From: Mauremys mutica
Lineage: Eukaryota > Chordata > Testudines > Geoemydidae
Length of the DNA stretch: 64,000 nucleotides
Direction: 5' to 3'
Assembly: GCF_020497125.1 (NCBI RefSeq)
Contig: NC_059087.1
Span: 12,805,925 to 12,869,924 of the forward strand
Part shown: positions 46,430 to 58,010 of the stretch, piece by piece
Position numbering within the stretch: the first letter of the stretch is position 1
How the letters are laid out: each line of letters starts with the position of its first letter
Notes under the pieces: model-generated
What the model saw: the letters and a program-made list of their open reading frames with translations, nothing else
Told to the model about the DNA's origin: nothing
The model's database searches: none
Program-made: the position numbers and the translations under genes

Positions 46430-47520
46430 TCAGAAGTGCAGCCATGATAAAGATTCTTTGAGTGATCCTTAGAAAATTATGTAACCTTTCTATTTACCCA
46501 TCTATAAATTGTGGATACTACCACCAGCTTCATGAGGGTGCTGTCAAGGCTGAATCCCCACTCTGGCACCTTGAGTGCAGGAAGTGGGGGGCCTGCAAGG
46601 ATTTTAAAAATTAATGCTTGCCACTCCAGACTTGTATTAGGTTACAGCTTCTCTCTGACCTTGGCTTGGTAAAGGCTGCCGTCACCAAAATGCAAAAAAA
46701 AACCCACCTTTGAAGCCAGGAAGGAACACTTTGGAATTCCTCCCTGTGGTGTACCCTCAAGCCCTTTCACACACACACCAGGGAAGAGCTGAGAAAGAAA
46801 ACAAAGGAAATTAGCTGTGGCTATCAGCTAGTCAAACAACACGCACAAACCTCTTAGCACATCAAAAATTGAACCCTATTCTTAAAAAAGGTAAATTTTA
46901 TTAAAAACAAAAAGGGAAAAAATACATCTGGAACATAGGCTTTTTGCTAGATCTTAAAAGAAACAATTACAAAAATTAAGCACCCAAAATAGCTTTCTTG
47001 GAGGTTCAGCTTAAAGGTTACGAGCAAACAAAAGCATCTGGAGTTAGCACAGAGAAGATCCACAAGCCAAAATACAAAATAAACCTGATAGCATCTAACT
47101 AAACATTCCCTATCCAAATTATTTCTTCTAGTATGAAAGATGAATTTTTATACCTGGTTCAAGCCTTATACAGCATTCCTGCTGCCCTCTGTTCCCCTCT
47201 TTCCAGGAGAGACACACACACACAAACAAAAGGAAGTCCCCCCCACCCCATTTAAAAAAGTTCTAGCCCTCCAATTGGCTCTTTTGGTCAGGTGCCCACT
47301 CCTTTTTCTTTACCTGAGGAACTCTGTTAACCCTTTACAGGTAAAACAAGCAGAGAATAGCCACCAAGAGGGACTTTATAGCTAACTGGCTGGCTGAGTG
47401 TCCATAAAAGGAAGCTACCCCACCCCCCAATTTATCACAGGTGCCATGAGGCTGAATTCATTCAAGACTGTAAACTGCTACAGCAAGTATTATTATATCA
47501 CTACTAGAGATCATCGGAAA
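46430..47520 (+). mobile_element. MIR-like SINE interrupted by a solo LTR
   Basis: Only 46430-46541 and 47445-47520 belong to it. The left part has cctttctatttacccatcta, the usual core of the MIR-like family, and the right part continues catgaggctgaattcattca. The inserted LTR is described separately. Confidence 0.5.
46542..47439 (-). mobile_element. Solo LTR, 898 bp, with 5-bp target duplication
   Basis: On the minus strand it starts TGTGATAAATTGG and ends GCCTTGACA. A perfect 5-bp duplication ggtgc flanks it (46537-46541, 47440-47444). A TATA box, TATAAAAA, reads on the minus strand at 47144-47153. AATAAA on the minus strand at 46897-46902 lies about 250 bp downstream of it, which gives a clear U3-R-U5 layout. 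This is the best-defined LTR in the window. There is no internal region. The 5-bp duplication fits Gypsy-like elements and some retroviruses. Confidence 0.9.
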
Positions 47521-47848
47521 AAAGGCATTTCCTTTCCGCAGGAAATTGTGACATATCAAAATCTGTTTTAATTCCCAATTGGAAAAAAAAGCTGAAATTT
47601 TGAAGTTCCCTGCAGCACAAAAATTCAAAATATTTCTATTTGGAGCCATCAAAAAAGTCAATATGGAATTAATTGAAACAAAGTTGAAACAAAATGCTTC
47701 AACATTACTGAAATGAAACGAGAAAGTCAAAACAATTCATTTAAAATTTTCCTGTCTAAACCGACATGTTTCTGTGAAACATTTGATTTGAATGAAAACG
47801 CATTTTCTGATGGAAAACTGTCTGTCAAAAACATTTTGACCATCTCTA
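47505..47848. repeat. AT-rich foldback repeat
   Basis: The ends tagagatcatcgg and gaccatctcta are inverted. The inside is rich in gaaaacg, tgaaattttga and caaaatgct motifs in both orientations. It belongs with the repeat at 26961. Confidence 0.55.
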
Positions 47849-47879
47849 CTCCCTGAGCTAGCAAAATAATCCTTTAGGG

Positions 47880-48399
47880 GTGGGCCAAAGGGGAGGTTGA
47901 TTCTTACCCGCTAACCTCACAATGCAATCAGAGCATGGAGGCTTTAGATGGTGCACTTCTCTTTTAACAAATTGTTTCAAATTGAGATTACACAACTGTG
48001 GCTTTTGCTGGTTTTTTTTTTTTTTTCATTTCTGCCATCCACTAGCTCATCCATTTCAACAGATATTATTCAGCCTCCCTATCAATTTGAATTTTTTTTC
48101 ATCAGCATTATTATTTTCTGGCAGGTCTGAGGCTTGTTCACATACATAATTGATGATGTTTCCCATAACAGTACATAGACATTAATTTCTATGTAATTAT
48201 TCATTTCCTTTTTAATTTTGGAATCCTCCATACCACCAAAATACTTCTGGTCTCTTGGGTGTGTTGATATCTCTGATGTGATTAGGTGAACAAATTATAG
48301 GATAGCATTGTTATGCATTCCTGACAGCTTGGTTGGTAGCCAATCGGCCCTCTAAATTGGAAGCAGCATCATATGATTCATTAATCCTGGGTACTGGCT
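47880..48399. other. Unassigned sequence
   Basis: Nothing recognised. A T tract lies near 48013-48027. Confidence 0.5.
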
Positions 48400-48560
48400 C
48401 TGATTCTGTTACTGTTGGGCATCTGTGCGCCTTATTTTCTCTATCCATAAAGTGGGCCAATACTTGCCATGACCCAACAGGAGCATTCTGAAGCTTGAGC
48501 TATCAATCCCTGTGAAAGTGCCTTAAGATTACTGTATGGAGTGGAGGGCATTATAGAAGG
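48400..48560 (+). mobile_element. Diverged MIR-like SINE
   Basis: The phrases tctctatccataaagtgggc and ggaggccattatag-like text near 48545 follow the core and tail order of the MIR-like family. Confidence 0.5.
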
Positions 48561-50047
48561 TCTAATCGCTAGATGATTACAATTTTATTAATTAGTCCAA
48601 TTTGACATAGAAATTATGCACCAAGTCTTTGGCCCCTGCTTTGCTTCCTTTGCACCATTCCTGCAGCACAAAGGAAGCAGAGAGCTGCCTCAACAGGGCA
48701 AACTCAGGATTCCCCTTGTGTAGGGGAATCCACAACTCATGCATACCTGGGATAGCCAGCTCTATGCAATTCCATCCTGGGCCTCCACTATGGGGGAGGT
48801 GTGACAGATGCCAGAGCCCTAAGGTATTGTTGCAAATGAGCACAAGTTAGAGCAATTCCGAGGCTACTCTAACTTGAACTTGGGGCAGAACTGGCCTCCT
48901 AAATCAGAAGTGTGCAAAAGCGGCTCCCTACTCATAAGCACTGAATGGAGTGCTCTGGCATACCTAAAGATATAGGCAATTTTTCTAACTTCTTCTTAGC
49001 AGTGTACTTGCCTATTCGTTTTCAATTGTTTGTCTGCAAGGAATAGCTAAGGAAAGTGGCCTGCCATTTTCTATAACATAGTTTCAATAAATAAGGAAGA
49101 AAACCGCTAAGGTTCTTAATACAGAAAATAGAATGCTGCAGTTAATGTGCAACACTTTACAAATGTGGTCATTGAGCAGCAGCTTGAAAAAGAGTATTTG
49201 GAAAAGGCTACTTTCAGAGACTGATTGAATTATACAAAATTTATCAAGATAATTGGAAAACCTGAAAAGGCCAGATAACAATCATTAGTTTATTAACCTA
49301 GCCAACCCCTTGTAGCTCCCCTTCTTTGGGCTAGCTGCCCCATTTATCTTGGATTGGTTGCCTATTGGTTAGATTGGATGTTTCAAACTTGGTCCAAAAT
49401 GGATTTTTTAATATGCAGTACATAAAATCATATTGCATGAGCTTAAAAATACTCTAATGTAAATGGCATTCCAAGACCTTTCAACACACATTCTATGTGA
49501 ATTTTCTATTGACTTCAATGGGAACAGAGTTAGGCCAATGCTGAATGATTTTGAAAAATCCACCCCACATACACAAAAGATCACATTTTCAATAGGCCAA
49601 TACCAACTGTGGTATTGGCAAGTGGACCCATTCGTGTATGCAGAATGCCACAAACTACATACAATGGAGGCATTTAAGTATGATAATCGAGTTACTGGAA
49701 ATAGAAAGGGCCAATATATATGAAAAATCCCCACTTTGGGCATGAGAAATTGCTGGCTTAAGAGCTGCAAAGTGACATGGCCACAAACGCTGAGGGTAAC
49801 TTTTTAGAAACTTTTTGGAAACTTGGCTTTGAAAATTCAAAATGGAAGGAACCATGGATCCATCGTCCTCTTCTTTTTCCATCAAGAACCCATATTTAGT
49901 AGGTGGTCCCCATGATACTACTATTCCTTAAACAGATAGTTTGGGTTCATACCTGCTTGCAGTACCATTATCACTATACCATACAGTAGAGCATTCCACA
50001 TGCTAATCGTTTTATTAGTGAACAAAGGTTTTACTATGTTGGCACTA
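48561..50047. other. Unassigned sequence
   Basis: No recognised gene or repeat. A 120-codon minus-strand frame (49408-49770) lacks any domain I know. Confidence 0.5.
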
Positions 50048-50125
50048 AATTCTCAGATGGGATAAACTGAAGTACCAGTGAAGTCAGTATAACTGCATCA
50101 ATTTACACCAGCAAAGAATTCGGCC
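50048..50125. repeat. Palindromic repeat remnant
   Basis: The phrase ctaaattctcagatggga is opposed to agcaaagaattcggcc, with agtgaagtcagta between. It belongs to the small foldback class. Confidence 0.45.
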
Positions 50126-50569
50126 ATATATTCTCAATCTCTCCTCCCTAGCCCTCAGATCATATCCCCCAAATTATTCTCCTATGCCATCTTATAAATA
50201 GATCATTTTGTAGGCCATTTTTAACCTGTTCATCCTTTAATCATATGTTTTTCATGATCAGATCACCATGTAATTTTTCTTTGAGCAAAATATTTTTAAC
50301 TTAACAAGTCCTTAGTCATAAGAATTTGATGCTACTGACTTGACAATATTAATGCAACATTTGCAAGCTCATATTGTTTCCCCAGCAAATGCTCGCTGTT
50401 TGAGACAATTTAGAGAAAGCCCCCAATATTACAAGGCATGCAAACACATTCAAATCAACTTCAGACTGTAAAATTCTTCAATCAACCGGCTATGAAGCAC
50501 ATAGGTTGATAATGACTGACAGCGTAGTAGGGAGGAATGATCAAAAGAGGGGATGGGGGGAAGTCCTGG
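50126..50569. other. Unassigned sequence
   Basis: Nothing recognised. Confidence 0.5.
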
Positions 50570-50760
50570 AAATCTAAGATCTAATCTTGGCTGCCAGTGG
50601 CTTGCTGTCGAGCCTTGAGCAAATAATTTAACCTTTCTGCCTCAGTTCCCCCTTTGTAAATTGGGCAAAATAATACCTGTATCACAGGAGTCATGTGTAC
50701 AGTGTTTTAAGTATGTAAAGCACCAGAGTGTGGCCAAGTATTTTTGTTATGACTATTAAT
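50570..50760 (+). mobile_element. MIR-like SINE
   Basis: The text gctgccagtggcttgctgtc, tctgcctcagttccccc, ttgggcaaaataatacctgt and aagcaccagagtgtggccaa follows the family core and ends in an AT-rich tail. Confidence 0.6.
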
Positions 50761-52853
50761 TTTTCAACTACTGTTTTTATTGTGGATTCTGGGATATTTG
50801 ATTTTTCATTGCAGAAGTGCTATGCCCAACAGCTTTAAGTTCCTGAGTATCAAGGTAAAACTTGCTTTCAAGGAGCCAAACAAGCATACATGTATTCTAG
50901 AGTAGAAGCACTTCGCACAGACCACAGTGCCATTGTTATAGCACAGTATAGCTTAAGAATATTAAATTAGGGAGGGAAAAAATGGTTTCTAAATAAACAA
51001 CCTGCCCTCAACATTTGCTATTTTCATTAATAAATATTTTTAAAGGTTCTGACTTGTAACTGAAAGTGCTGAAATACTCAATGGATTTCCAGCACATTTG
51101 AATCAGCTGTGCAAACCTGACCAGACTTTTGGGTGCTTATTCAAACCAAAACTCCCATGCAACATAAATCCAAACTTTCGCAGAGGTGATACATTTGAGA
51201 CTGGCATTGACTCAGAATGGCACTGACTGCTTGAGTTTGGAAAAGGAAGGAAGGCTGCGCTCACTGCAAACACTACAGGGACACAAGAAGTAGTTCCTTC
51301 ACTGTAATTAATTCTTCTCAAGTATTTCAAAACATATGTTGGGACTCCATAAAGGGACTTGATCAAAATCAAAACAGCTTTAGGTACAAGTCCCCTGTCA
51401 CTCATAGGTTACTACCGGTTTCTAATTTCAGTTTCAACCTCACTTATAAAACAGCATAAATGTAATCACTGAATTTAAATTGCATAGTCCCTAAGGTTTT
51501 GGAGGAGCAGTAGTTATTAATTTAATAAAAAGTCTAAGTGCTTTACATGAAGTCATAGTGCTTCTCAAAAACCCTAAAAAATGTTATTATCAAACTGTAT
51601 TTTACTTTCTAATGATCCTTTCCATGCTTAGATTATCTTATTAGTAGTATTAGGCATTTCACCAGTGTAAATGTCTCTAATGAGATATCACTCGTTAAAA
51701 TACAACAAAATTAGTTTCCAAACTGCAAAAGCACTTCCAAGTCTCAAAACTCAAAACTATTCCATTAGAGTAAAAATCTAGATAGAGTATTCCCAGCTCT
51801 TCCCAGTAGTACTCTGAGCTTTCAGTCTATTTTCACGTTTGGTTGCCTCAGTTGTATGAGGACTTGAATGATATCTGAGTCTGAAACTAAAAAACCCAAA
51901 CCAATTCAGTATCCGAAGAGCATCTCACTGTCTGTTAATCTCTGTAGCCTGTTGTAATACTTTGCTGTAATTTCTCAAATGTTGGAAACACACATTAATT
52001 ATAGACCTATCTAATTCAGGTGATACTGGGCACCTTCCCACACAGAGAAACCTATCTGTATCTGTAAAAAGACTGGAAATCTGACTCCTCTATAAGATCA
52101 ATACACTCATTATCCCTGAAAATAGTAGAGTATGTCATGGCAATGGGCATCTTTTATGTAGTCAGAAACATGATGTTATGATTGAAAGGAACGGTATTGT
52201 GGTGCTAGTTGTAAGTGATATCACAGAAAATAGCAATTCCAAATACCCAACATATCCACTGGTAAATTCAATATTTGTAGCATAGAAGGATCCAAAGCAA
52301 AACTTCAGGGCAGTTCAGATTTGGAGCTAGATCCTAATTTCCTGGATAATCCAAATCACTATAATGGGCAAAATCAAAACTCTAGGTCCAAACACCCCCA
52401 AAACTTTGGGAAAGTTCAGCTATCAATTGCAGTCTGACTGTTGTAAATCATCTTTAACTTGTAGGTAAGCTTAAAAGTTGTCTAATGGACAAACCTGATG
52501 GGTCAAATACTTGGATAATCTATCTGTCCAACTCAAATACTCAGCAAAAACATAACAGGCCATGGCAAAATCTCAAGCTCTAAACATCTGTCATGTTAAT
52601 ACCCCTGCAGAGTCACAATTTGTTTTTAAGAAGGTGACCTAAAATCCTGTTTCCACAGCAGTTAGTTGTGGGATGATGCAGACTGATTATATGGGAGACA
52701 TGAACACATAAGAAGCTTAAAAGCATTGGACATGTATGAAGATGAGCAGTGTAGAGGAACAAACGAGACAGTAAGAAGCAAACTTTAAAAATAAAATGAT
52801 GTTATGAATCAAATAAGATTCAGCATGAGCGTTGGTGAAACAGCAGTGGTTAT
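50761..52853. other. Long unassigned stretch
   Basis: About 2.1 kb with no recognised gene or repeat. Confidence 0.5.
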
Positions 52854-52865
52854 AAGGTATATGCA

Positions 52866-53044
52866 AGTATCAGAGGGGTAGCCGTGTTAGTCTGGATCTG
52901 TAAAAGCAGCAAAGAGTCTTGCGGCATCTTATAGACTAACAGACGTTTTGGAGCATGAGCTTTTATGGGTGAATACCCACTTCGTTGGATGCACGTCATG
53001 CATCCGACAAAGTGGGTATTCACCCACGAAAGCTCATGCTCCAA
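52866..53044 (+). mobile_element. Foldback retroposon, copy 1 (179 bp)
   Basis: It starts agtatcagaggggtagccgt and ends in an inverted repeat. The arms 52948-52993 and 52999-53044 pair over 46 bp with about four mismatches around a 5-nt loop. A 12-bp direct repeat aaggtatatgca flanks the unit (52854-52865, 53045-53056). That length indicates LINE-type target-primed insertion and not a DNA transposon. The family is very common in turtles; I do not know a formal name. It has no coding capacity. Confidence 0.8.
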
Positions 53045-53056
53045 AAGGTATATGCA

Positions 53057-53107
53057 CCAGCTCTCTCTCTCTCACACACACATGTGCGTGCGCTCGCACC
53101 CACAGAC
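53057..53107. repeat. CT/CA-rich simple repeat
   Basis: A (CT)n run passes into CACACA and then a gtgcgtgcgctcgc purine-pyrimidine alternation. Confidence 0.8.
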
Positions 53108-53633
53108 GCGCAAAGCTGTCTTCCACCTTACACAGTCATTTGTCCCTGTGGAAACTGCATGTAAAATGCTACTGTTCTTATTTCACTATTTGGGATCCAG
53201 CTGAATTTGCTATCTGATAAAGAAGACTCAAAAAAGGCTAGAGAAAAGTGATACTTAAGAGATGTCTGAGCTCTAAGGAAAAAAACACTCCAAAAGTGTG
53301 ACCCCAAACATGTCCCATGACAAATCCTAGTGGGATAAATATGATGGGCCTGGCAAGGAATCAAATGCAATCAATTGGGAGGTTTCAATTTGTTTTAAAA
53401 CAGTGTCAAACAACCAAACAAAAAAATCAACTGTCTAGAACATTTTCTGCCAAAATAAATCTAGCAACATTGATTTTTCTACAATTGCTGTCTGCAAGTA
53501 GAAGGAAAGGCCTTAGCTGTGCAAAATACTTGCTCAGTGTGCCCAACTGCAAGCAGACCTGCTCCTAACATTAAGGATATGGCATAGTAAAGTTTTCTAC
53601 CATCCTGGGATTTTGGGGAAATAGGTCACAGCA
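53108..53633. other. Unassigned sequence
   Basis: Nothing recognised. Confidence 0.5.
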
Positions 53634-53974
53634 CTAGGACAGGTCGAAAAATTACATTTAAAAAACAAACAAACAGAAAATTGGGGTTTTCAACTAAGTA
53701 ATTTTTTTCATGGAAAGTGACTGCTTTCTGTAGAAAACTTTTACTTTTTGTCAAAATAAGGAACCAAACAGTTTTTAGTCAAAACCCAAAAACTTTTGGC
53801 TGAAAACCAAAATTTTTGAGTAAAAAAATGTCACTATGGGGCCTTGCACCCCCATTCTTCTCTATAGGTCAGGCTCCCCTGACAGACTATATCTCCCATG
53901 ATGCACTGTGGCAGCTCAGCAAGATGGCTCAACATGTGAAATGTAGTCTGACCAAGGAGCCTGGCCCATAGAGG
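53634..53974. repeat. AT-rich foldback repeat with opposed ZNF143-like sites, copy 2
   Basis: The left part has gacaggtcgaaaaatta and repeated caaaaac motifs. The centre holds actatatctcccatgatgca (53886-53905) on the plus strand and, opposed, actacatttcacatgttg on the minus strand (53930-53947). Outside these, cccattcttctctatag opposes ctctatgggc-type text. It shares this design with 11560. The right part is cut off by the MIR-like SINE that follows. Confidence 0.55.
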
Positions 53975-54205
53975 AGAATGGGGGCATTGGACTGGCAGTC
54001 AGGAAATCAGGGATCTCTTCCTGGCACCGACCTGCTCTGTGAAACTGGGCACTTCATTTTACTTCAGTTTCCTCTCTCACCCTTTGTCAGTACTGTTTAT
54101 TTAGATTGTCAACTCACAGAGGCAGGGATTGTCTCTCACTACGTGTTTGTACAGGGCCTAACACAATGGGGCCCTGATCTCAGTGACAGGAGTCACTGTA
54201 ATACA
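53975..54205 (+). mobile_element. MIR-like SINE
   Basis: The head gggcattggactggcagtca (53981-54001) is followed by cttcagtttcctctctcacc, attgtctctcactacgtgtt, acagggcctaacacaatggg, gccctgatctcag and taatacagatata. This is a well-preserved tail. Confidence 0.75.
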
Positions 54206-55009
54206 GATATAGCAATAGTTCCATTAGAGTCAATGACTGACTGATTTACATCAGTAGGAGGACCCAAGTGCTTAAAGTTAGTCACGTGTGTAAGGACCCA
54301 GCTAAATTTTGGCACAAGACAGTCATCACCATGCATAGGAAAAGTCAGTCAGGTTGGGAGGTGGCCCAAAAGCTGGAGCTGCACAAGGACAGCAGTAATC
54401 ATGAAGGGAAAGTTACAGTCCTTGGGAGGGATGCGTAGGATTAATTTGATTCACTTGCCACATTGAACGAAAAGTATTACTCTGGCAGCTGCTGTACCTG
54501 CCTCCGAGAAATATTAGAAACGCCACCACAACTGTTAGGAAAAGTTCAGTATCTAATGATGAATCCGTTTACAGCAACAACTGCCCTTTTTTCAAAGAGC
54601 TACACTCACATCTGGAATTAAGTTTCCGCCCCACCCCTGCAAAAGAAACCTACGCTATTGCAGAGAAACTTATAGATGACTTGTTCAGCCTGAATCTCCT
54701 GCAGTAAGATCATAAAGATATTGAGTATTTTGGAAGTGTCTGCCCCAGTCCAGCTCCAGTGGTCAGACCTTCAGACACCAGCCTCCTCACTGCCAAAAAA
54801 CAAAACAAAAACACAAAAAACCCACACCATTAGAAACGGCATTTTTGTTGGCAATCTTAGCAAAGTATTAAGGCTAAATTTTTCAAGGATACTGTACTGA
54901 AATGATTTGGATGTCCAATTTCCGTTAAAATTAAACTGGGTGTTCAAATCCCATCCTAACCGTGACTCAGGGAGACTCACCTTTAGAACTGTTTTTTGCA
55001 TATCAGAGT
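54206..55009. other. Unassigned sequence
   Basis: Nothing recognised. Confidence 0.5.
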
Positions 55010-55500
55010 CAAGTAGCGTTGGCTGAAAAAACAAAATTTCATTTCACGAGAAATTTTGAAGTTTCAACATTTTGTTTCTATTCCAATGCACAATGAAACG
55101 AGGACCTTTGTTTTTCTTTTTTAAACAGAAAATTTCAAAAGAGATTTGGCCCAGGGTCTCCCATATCCCAAGTGAGCCTTAACCACCAGGCTACAGAGTC
55201 AGTCTCTCTCTCTCTCATTCTCTTCTGTTGGAGCTGTTCCACTTTGCATAAATAATGAAATATTCACTAGGGCAGAGAGAGAGAGAGAGAGAGAGAGAGA
55301 ACACTCTCTAGTCCAGTGCTTAGGACAATCACTGCTCTACCTGATTCATACCAAGGACTTAAACCTGGATCTCCTATCTCCCAGGTGAGTGGCCTAACCT
55401 CTGGGCTTTCAGCTCTTTGGAGGTGGGGCTCTCTCCCTGGTTTTAACCAAAAATTTCATCTTGGGCTTTAGGAAACTTTAATCAAAACGGAAGTTCTCAG
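55010..55500. repeat. AT-rich foldback repeat enclosing two tRNA-like modules
   Basis: The left part (55020-55145) has gaaattttgaagtttca motifs of the AT-rich foldback family. The middle has two minus-strand tRNA-like modules: one reads agcctggtggttaaggctca (complement of about 55172-55191), the other gcccagaggttaggccact near 55390-55408. Between them lie a (CT)n run and an (AG)n run (about 55275-55300). The same combination occurs at 28053. Confidence 0.45.
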
Positions 55501-55626
55501 GGAATGCAAATTGCTGCAGTAGGTTTGTCTTTATCTAATGGCCACTCTTTTGGAGTTTGACTTTAATGCTTTTTCATTTGACGCAATGTACCCCAAAAGC
55601 AAAATGCAGCTGAAATAAATTGCTAA

Positions 55627-57735
55627 GGGTACGTCTACACTACGGGATTATTCCGAATTTACATAAACCGGTTTAGCAAAACAAATTGTATAAAATCGAG
55701 TGTGTGCGGCCACACTAAACACATTAAATCGGTGGTGTGCGTCCACGGTCCGAGGCTAGTGTCGATTTCTGGAGCATTGCACTGTGGGTAGTTATTCCGT
55801 AGCTATCCCACAGTTCCCGCAGCCTCCCCCGCCCCTTGGAATTTCCGGGTTGAGATCCCAGTGCCTGATGGGGCAAAAATCATTGTCGCGGGTGGTTCTG
55901 GGTAAATGTCGTCAGTCACTCCTTCTGCTGGGAAAGCAACGGCAGACAAGCATTTCGTGCCTTTTTTCCCTGGATTGCCCTGGCAGATGCCATAGCATGG
56001 CAATCATGGAGCCTGTTTTGCCTTTTGTGACTGTCACCGTATGTGTACTAGATGCCGCTCACAGAGGCGATTCAGCAGCGCTACACAGCAGCATGCTTTT
56101 GCTTTTGCATGACAGCAGAGATGGTTACCAGCCATATTGCACCATCTACCATACCATAAATTGGTAATAAGATGATCGTGGCTACCAGTCCTTTTGCACT
56201 GCACCATTTGCTGCTGTCATAAGTGCCCCTGGCTGAGATCAGCCAGGGGCGCAAAAGCCAAAATTGGGAATGACTCCCTGAGTCAATCCCTCCTTTTTGG
56301 TATCTAAAAATAGAATCAGTCCTGCCTAGAATATGGGCAAGTGTACTAGAGAACCACTGTATCAGAGAACAAGAGAGCACAGCTGCTCTGTGTCAGATCC
56401 TGCAGAAATTATGAGCTGTATGCTATTCACAGGGGGTGCTCCTGCAACAACCCCACCTGTTCATTCTGTTCTTCCCCCAGCCTTCCTGGGCTACCATAGC
56501 ATTGTCCCCCCACTTGTGTGATGACACAGTGACTTGTTAGTGAGAAATGAGTGGAAGGCAGCCTCCAGCTGCTATGATAGTCCAGACAGGACATTAAGCA
56601 GTGTGTAGGAGAGGAGCCCAGCATCCCACTGCTAGTCCAGGGGCAACTGAATCTTTTCTTTACACATGAAGGGTGGGGGCTGATGGAGCTCAGCCCCCTG
56701 TTGCTATGATGAAGATGGTTACCAGCCATATTGCACCATCTACCAGGAAAAATTAGGGGCAGGCACCCTTGATCGACCTAACTGATGCTAGTCGGCATGG
56801 TTACCAGTCCTTTTGCACTGCCCCATGTGCCAATAGGCTGATGATGACAATGGATATCAGTCTTATTGCACCATCAGCCACCCATGGCAGGGGGGGAGCA
56901 AGGATGTTGGTGTTGAGTGCTGCAGCATCGTGTCTATCTGCAGCATTCAGTAAAGATAGGGTGACATGTAAAAGAGTCAAGAGAAGATTGTTTTCCCTTT
57001 CACTTCTGGGGACGTGTGGGGGGGTGCGTAAATTGCCGAGCTATGCCCTGACCCACCGCGGACACTGTGTTTGACCCTAGAAGCATTTGGAGCTCAGCCA
57101 AGAATGCAAATACTTTTCGGAGACTGCAAGAACTGTGGGATAGCTTGAGTCCTCCAGGCCATGAGCGACCATTTGATTCTTTGGCTTTCCGTTACGCTTG
57201 TCACGCAGCAGTGAGCTGAGTCCCTGCTATTGCGTCTGTCTGGAGATTTTTTAAAAATGATTTTGAATTTCGTCTTCTGTAACGGAGCGCTGATAGAACA
57301 GATTTGCCTGCCCTTACAGCAATCACATCCGCATGGTCCATGCTGGAGCTCTTTCTTTATTTTGATTTTTAACTGCCTCGCCACACGTGCTGATCGGAGC
57401 TCCACGGTGGGCAAACAGGAAATATTCAAAAGTTCGTGGGGCTTTTCCTGTCTACCTGGCCACTGCATCCGAGTTCAGATTGCTGTCCAGAGCAGTCAGT
57501 GGTGCACTCTGGGATACCACCCGGAGGCCAATACCATCGATCTGCGGCCACACTAACCCTAATCCAATATGGTAATACCGATACTACCGCTACTCCTCTC
57601 GTTAGGGAGGAGTACAGAAACCGGTTTAAAGAGCCCTTTATATCGATATAAAGGGCCTCTTAGTGTGGACGGGTGTAGCGTTAAATCGGTTTTACGCTCC
57701 TTAAACCGGTTTAAACACGTAGTGTAGACCAGGCC
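55627..57735 (-). mobile_element. PIF/Harbinger-like element, 2.11 kb, inverted relative of the one at 38600
   Basis: The ends are GGGTACGTCTACACTAC and gtagtgtagaccaggcc, flanked by a perfect TAA duplication (55624-55626, 57736-57738). Subterminal motifs are AAACCGGTTT and ATATCGATAT. Read on the minus strand it has the same order as the 4.6-kb element but lacks the Myb/SANT exons, the antisense frame and everything downstream of exon 2. The retained core (55840-57262) is about 1.42 kb. All reading frames in it look like by-products. It is non-autonomous. Confidence 0.85.
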
Positions 57736-57868
57736 TAAGAGAGGAACTTGAGTTATTTCAGCTTTGTGATGCTTATTTCTTTCAATCAGGTATTTCTCAG
57801 CTTTGCAGATAAAGTTCTATCTCATAGCTACATGGCGGTTCTCCTATAAAATCTTAGTGTGTATGGTT

Positions 57869-58010
57869 TCATAGCACCACGGTATGAGTGACAGAAATTA
57901 TTTCTTCGATCATCTAGTCCATTCTCTTGCCAATGCAAATGTATATCCTTAGTCTCTAATGCTTTCTTGAACAAATGACTCAAGCAATGGGGCCTCCATC
58001 TTGAGAGACT
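57869..58010 (-). mobile_element. CR1-like LINE 3' fragment, diverged
   Basis: The plus-strand text tttcatagcaccacgg then gatcatctagtccattctct resembles the complement of a CR1-type 3' end (the usual tag is tcatagaatcat ... gatcatctagtctgac). The copy is old and short. Confidence 0.45.

Noticed and set aside
48629..48850. Opposed open frames on both strands at 48.6-48.85 kb considered as an exon
   Set aside because: No splice sites of quality, no recognisable domain, and openness on both strands argues for chance.
55784..57556. Multiple 100-128 codon frames on both strands
   Set aside because: They lie within the Harbinger relative and mirror frames at 40107-41362. No known domain is seen and none is placed as a gene should be.
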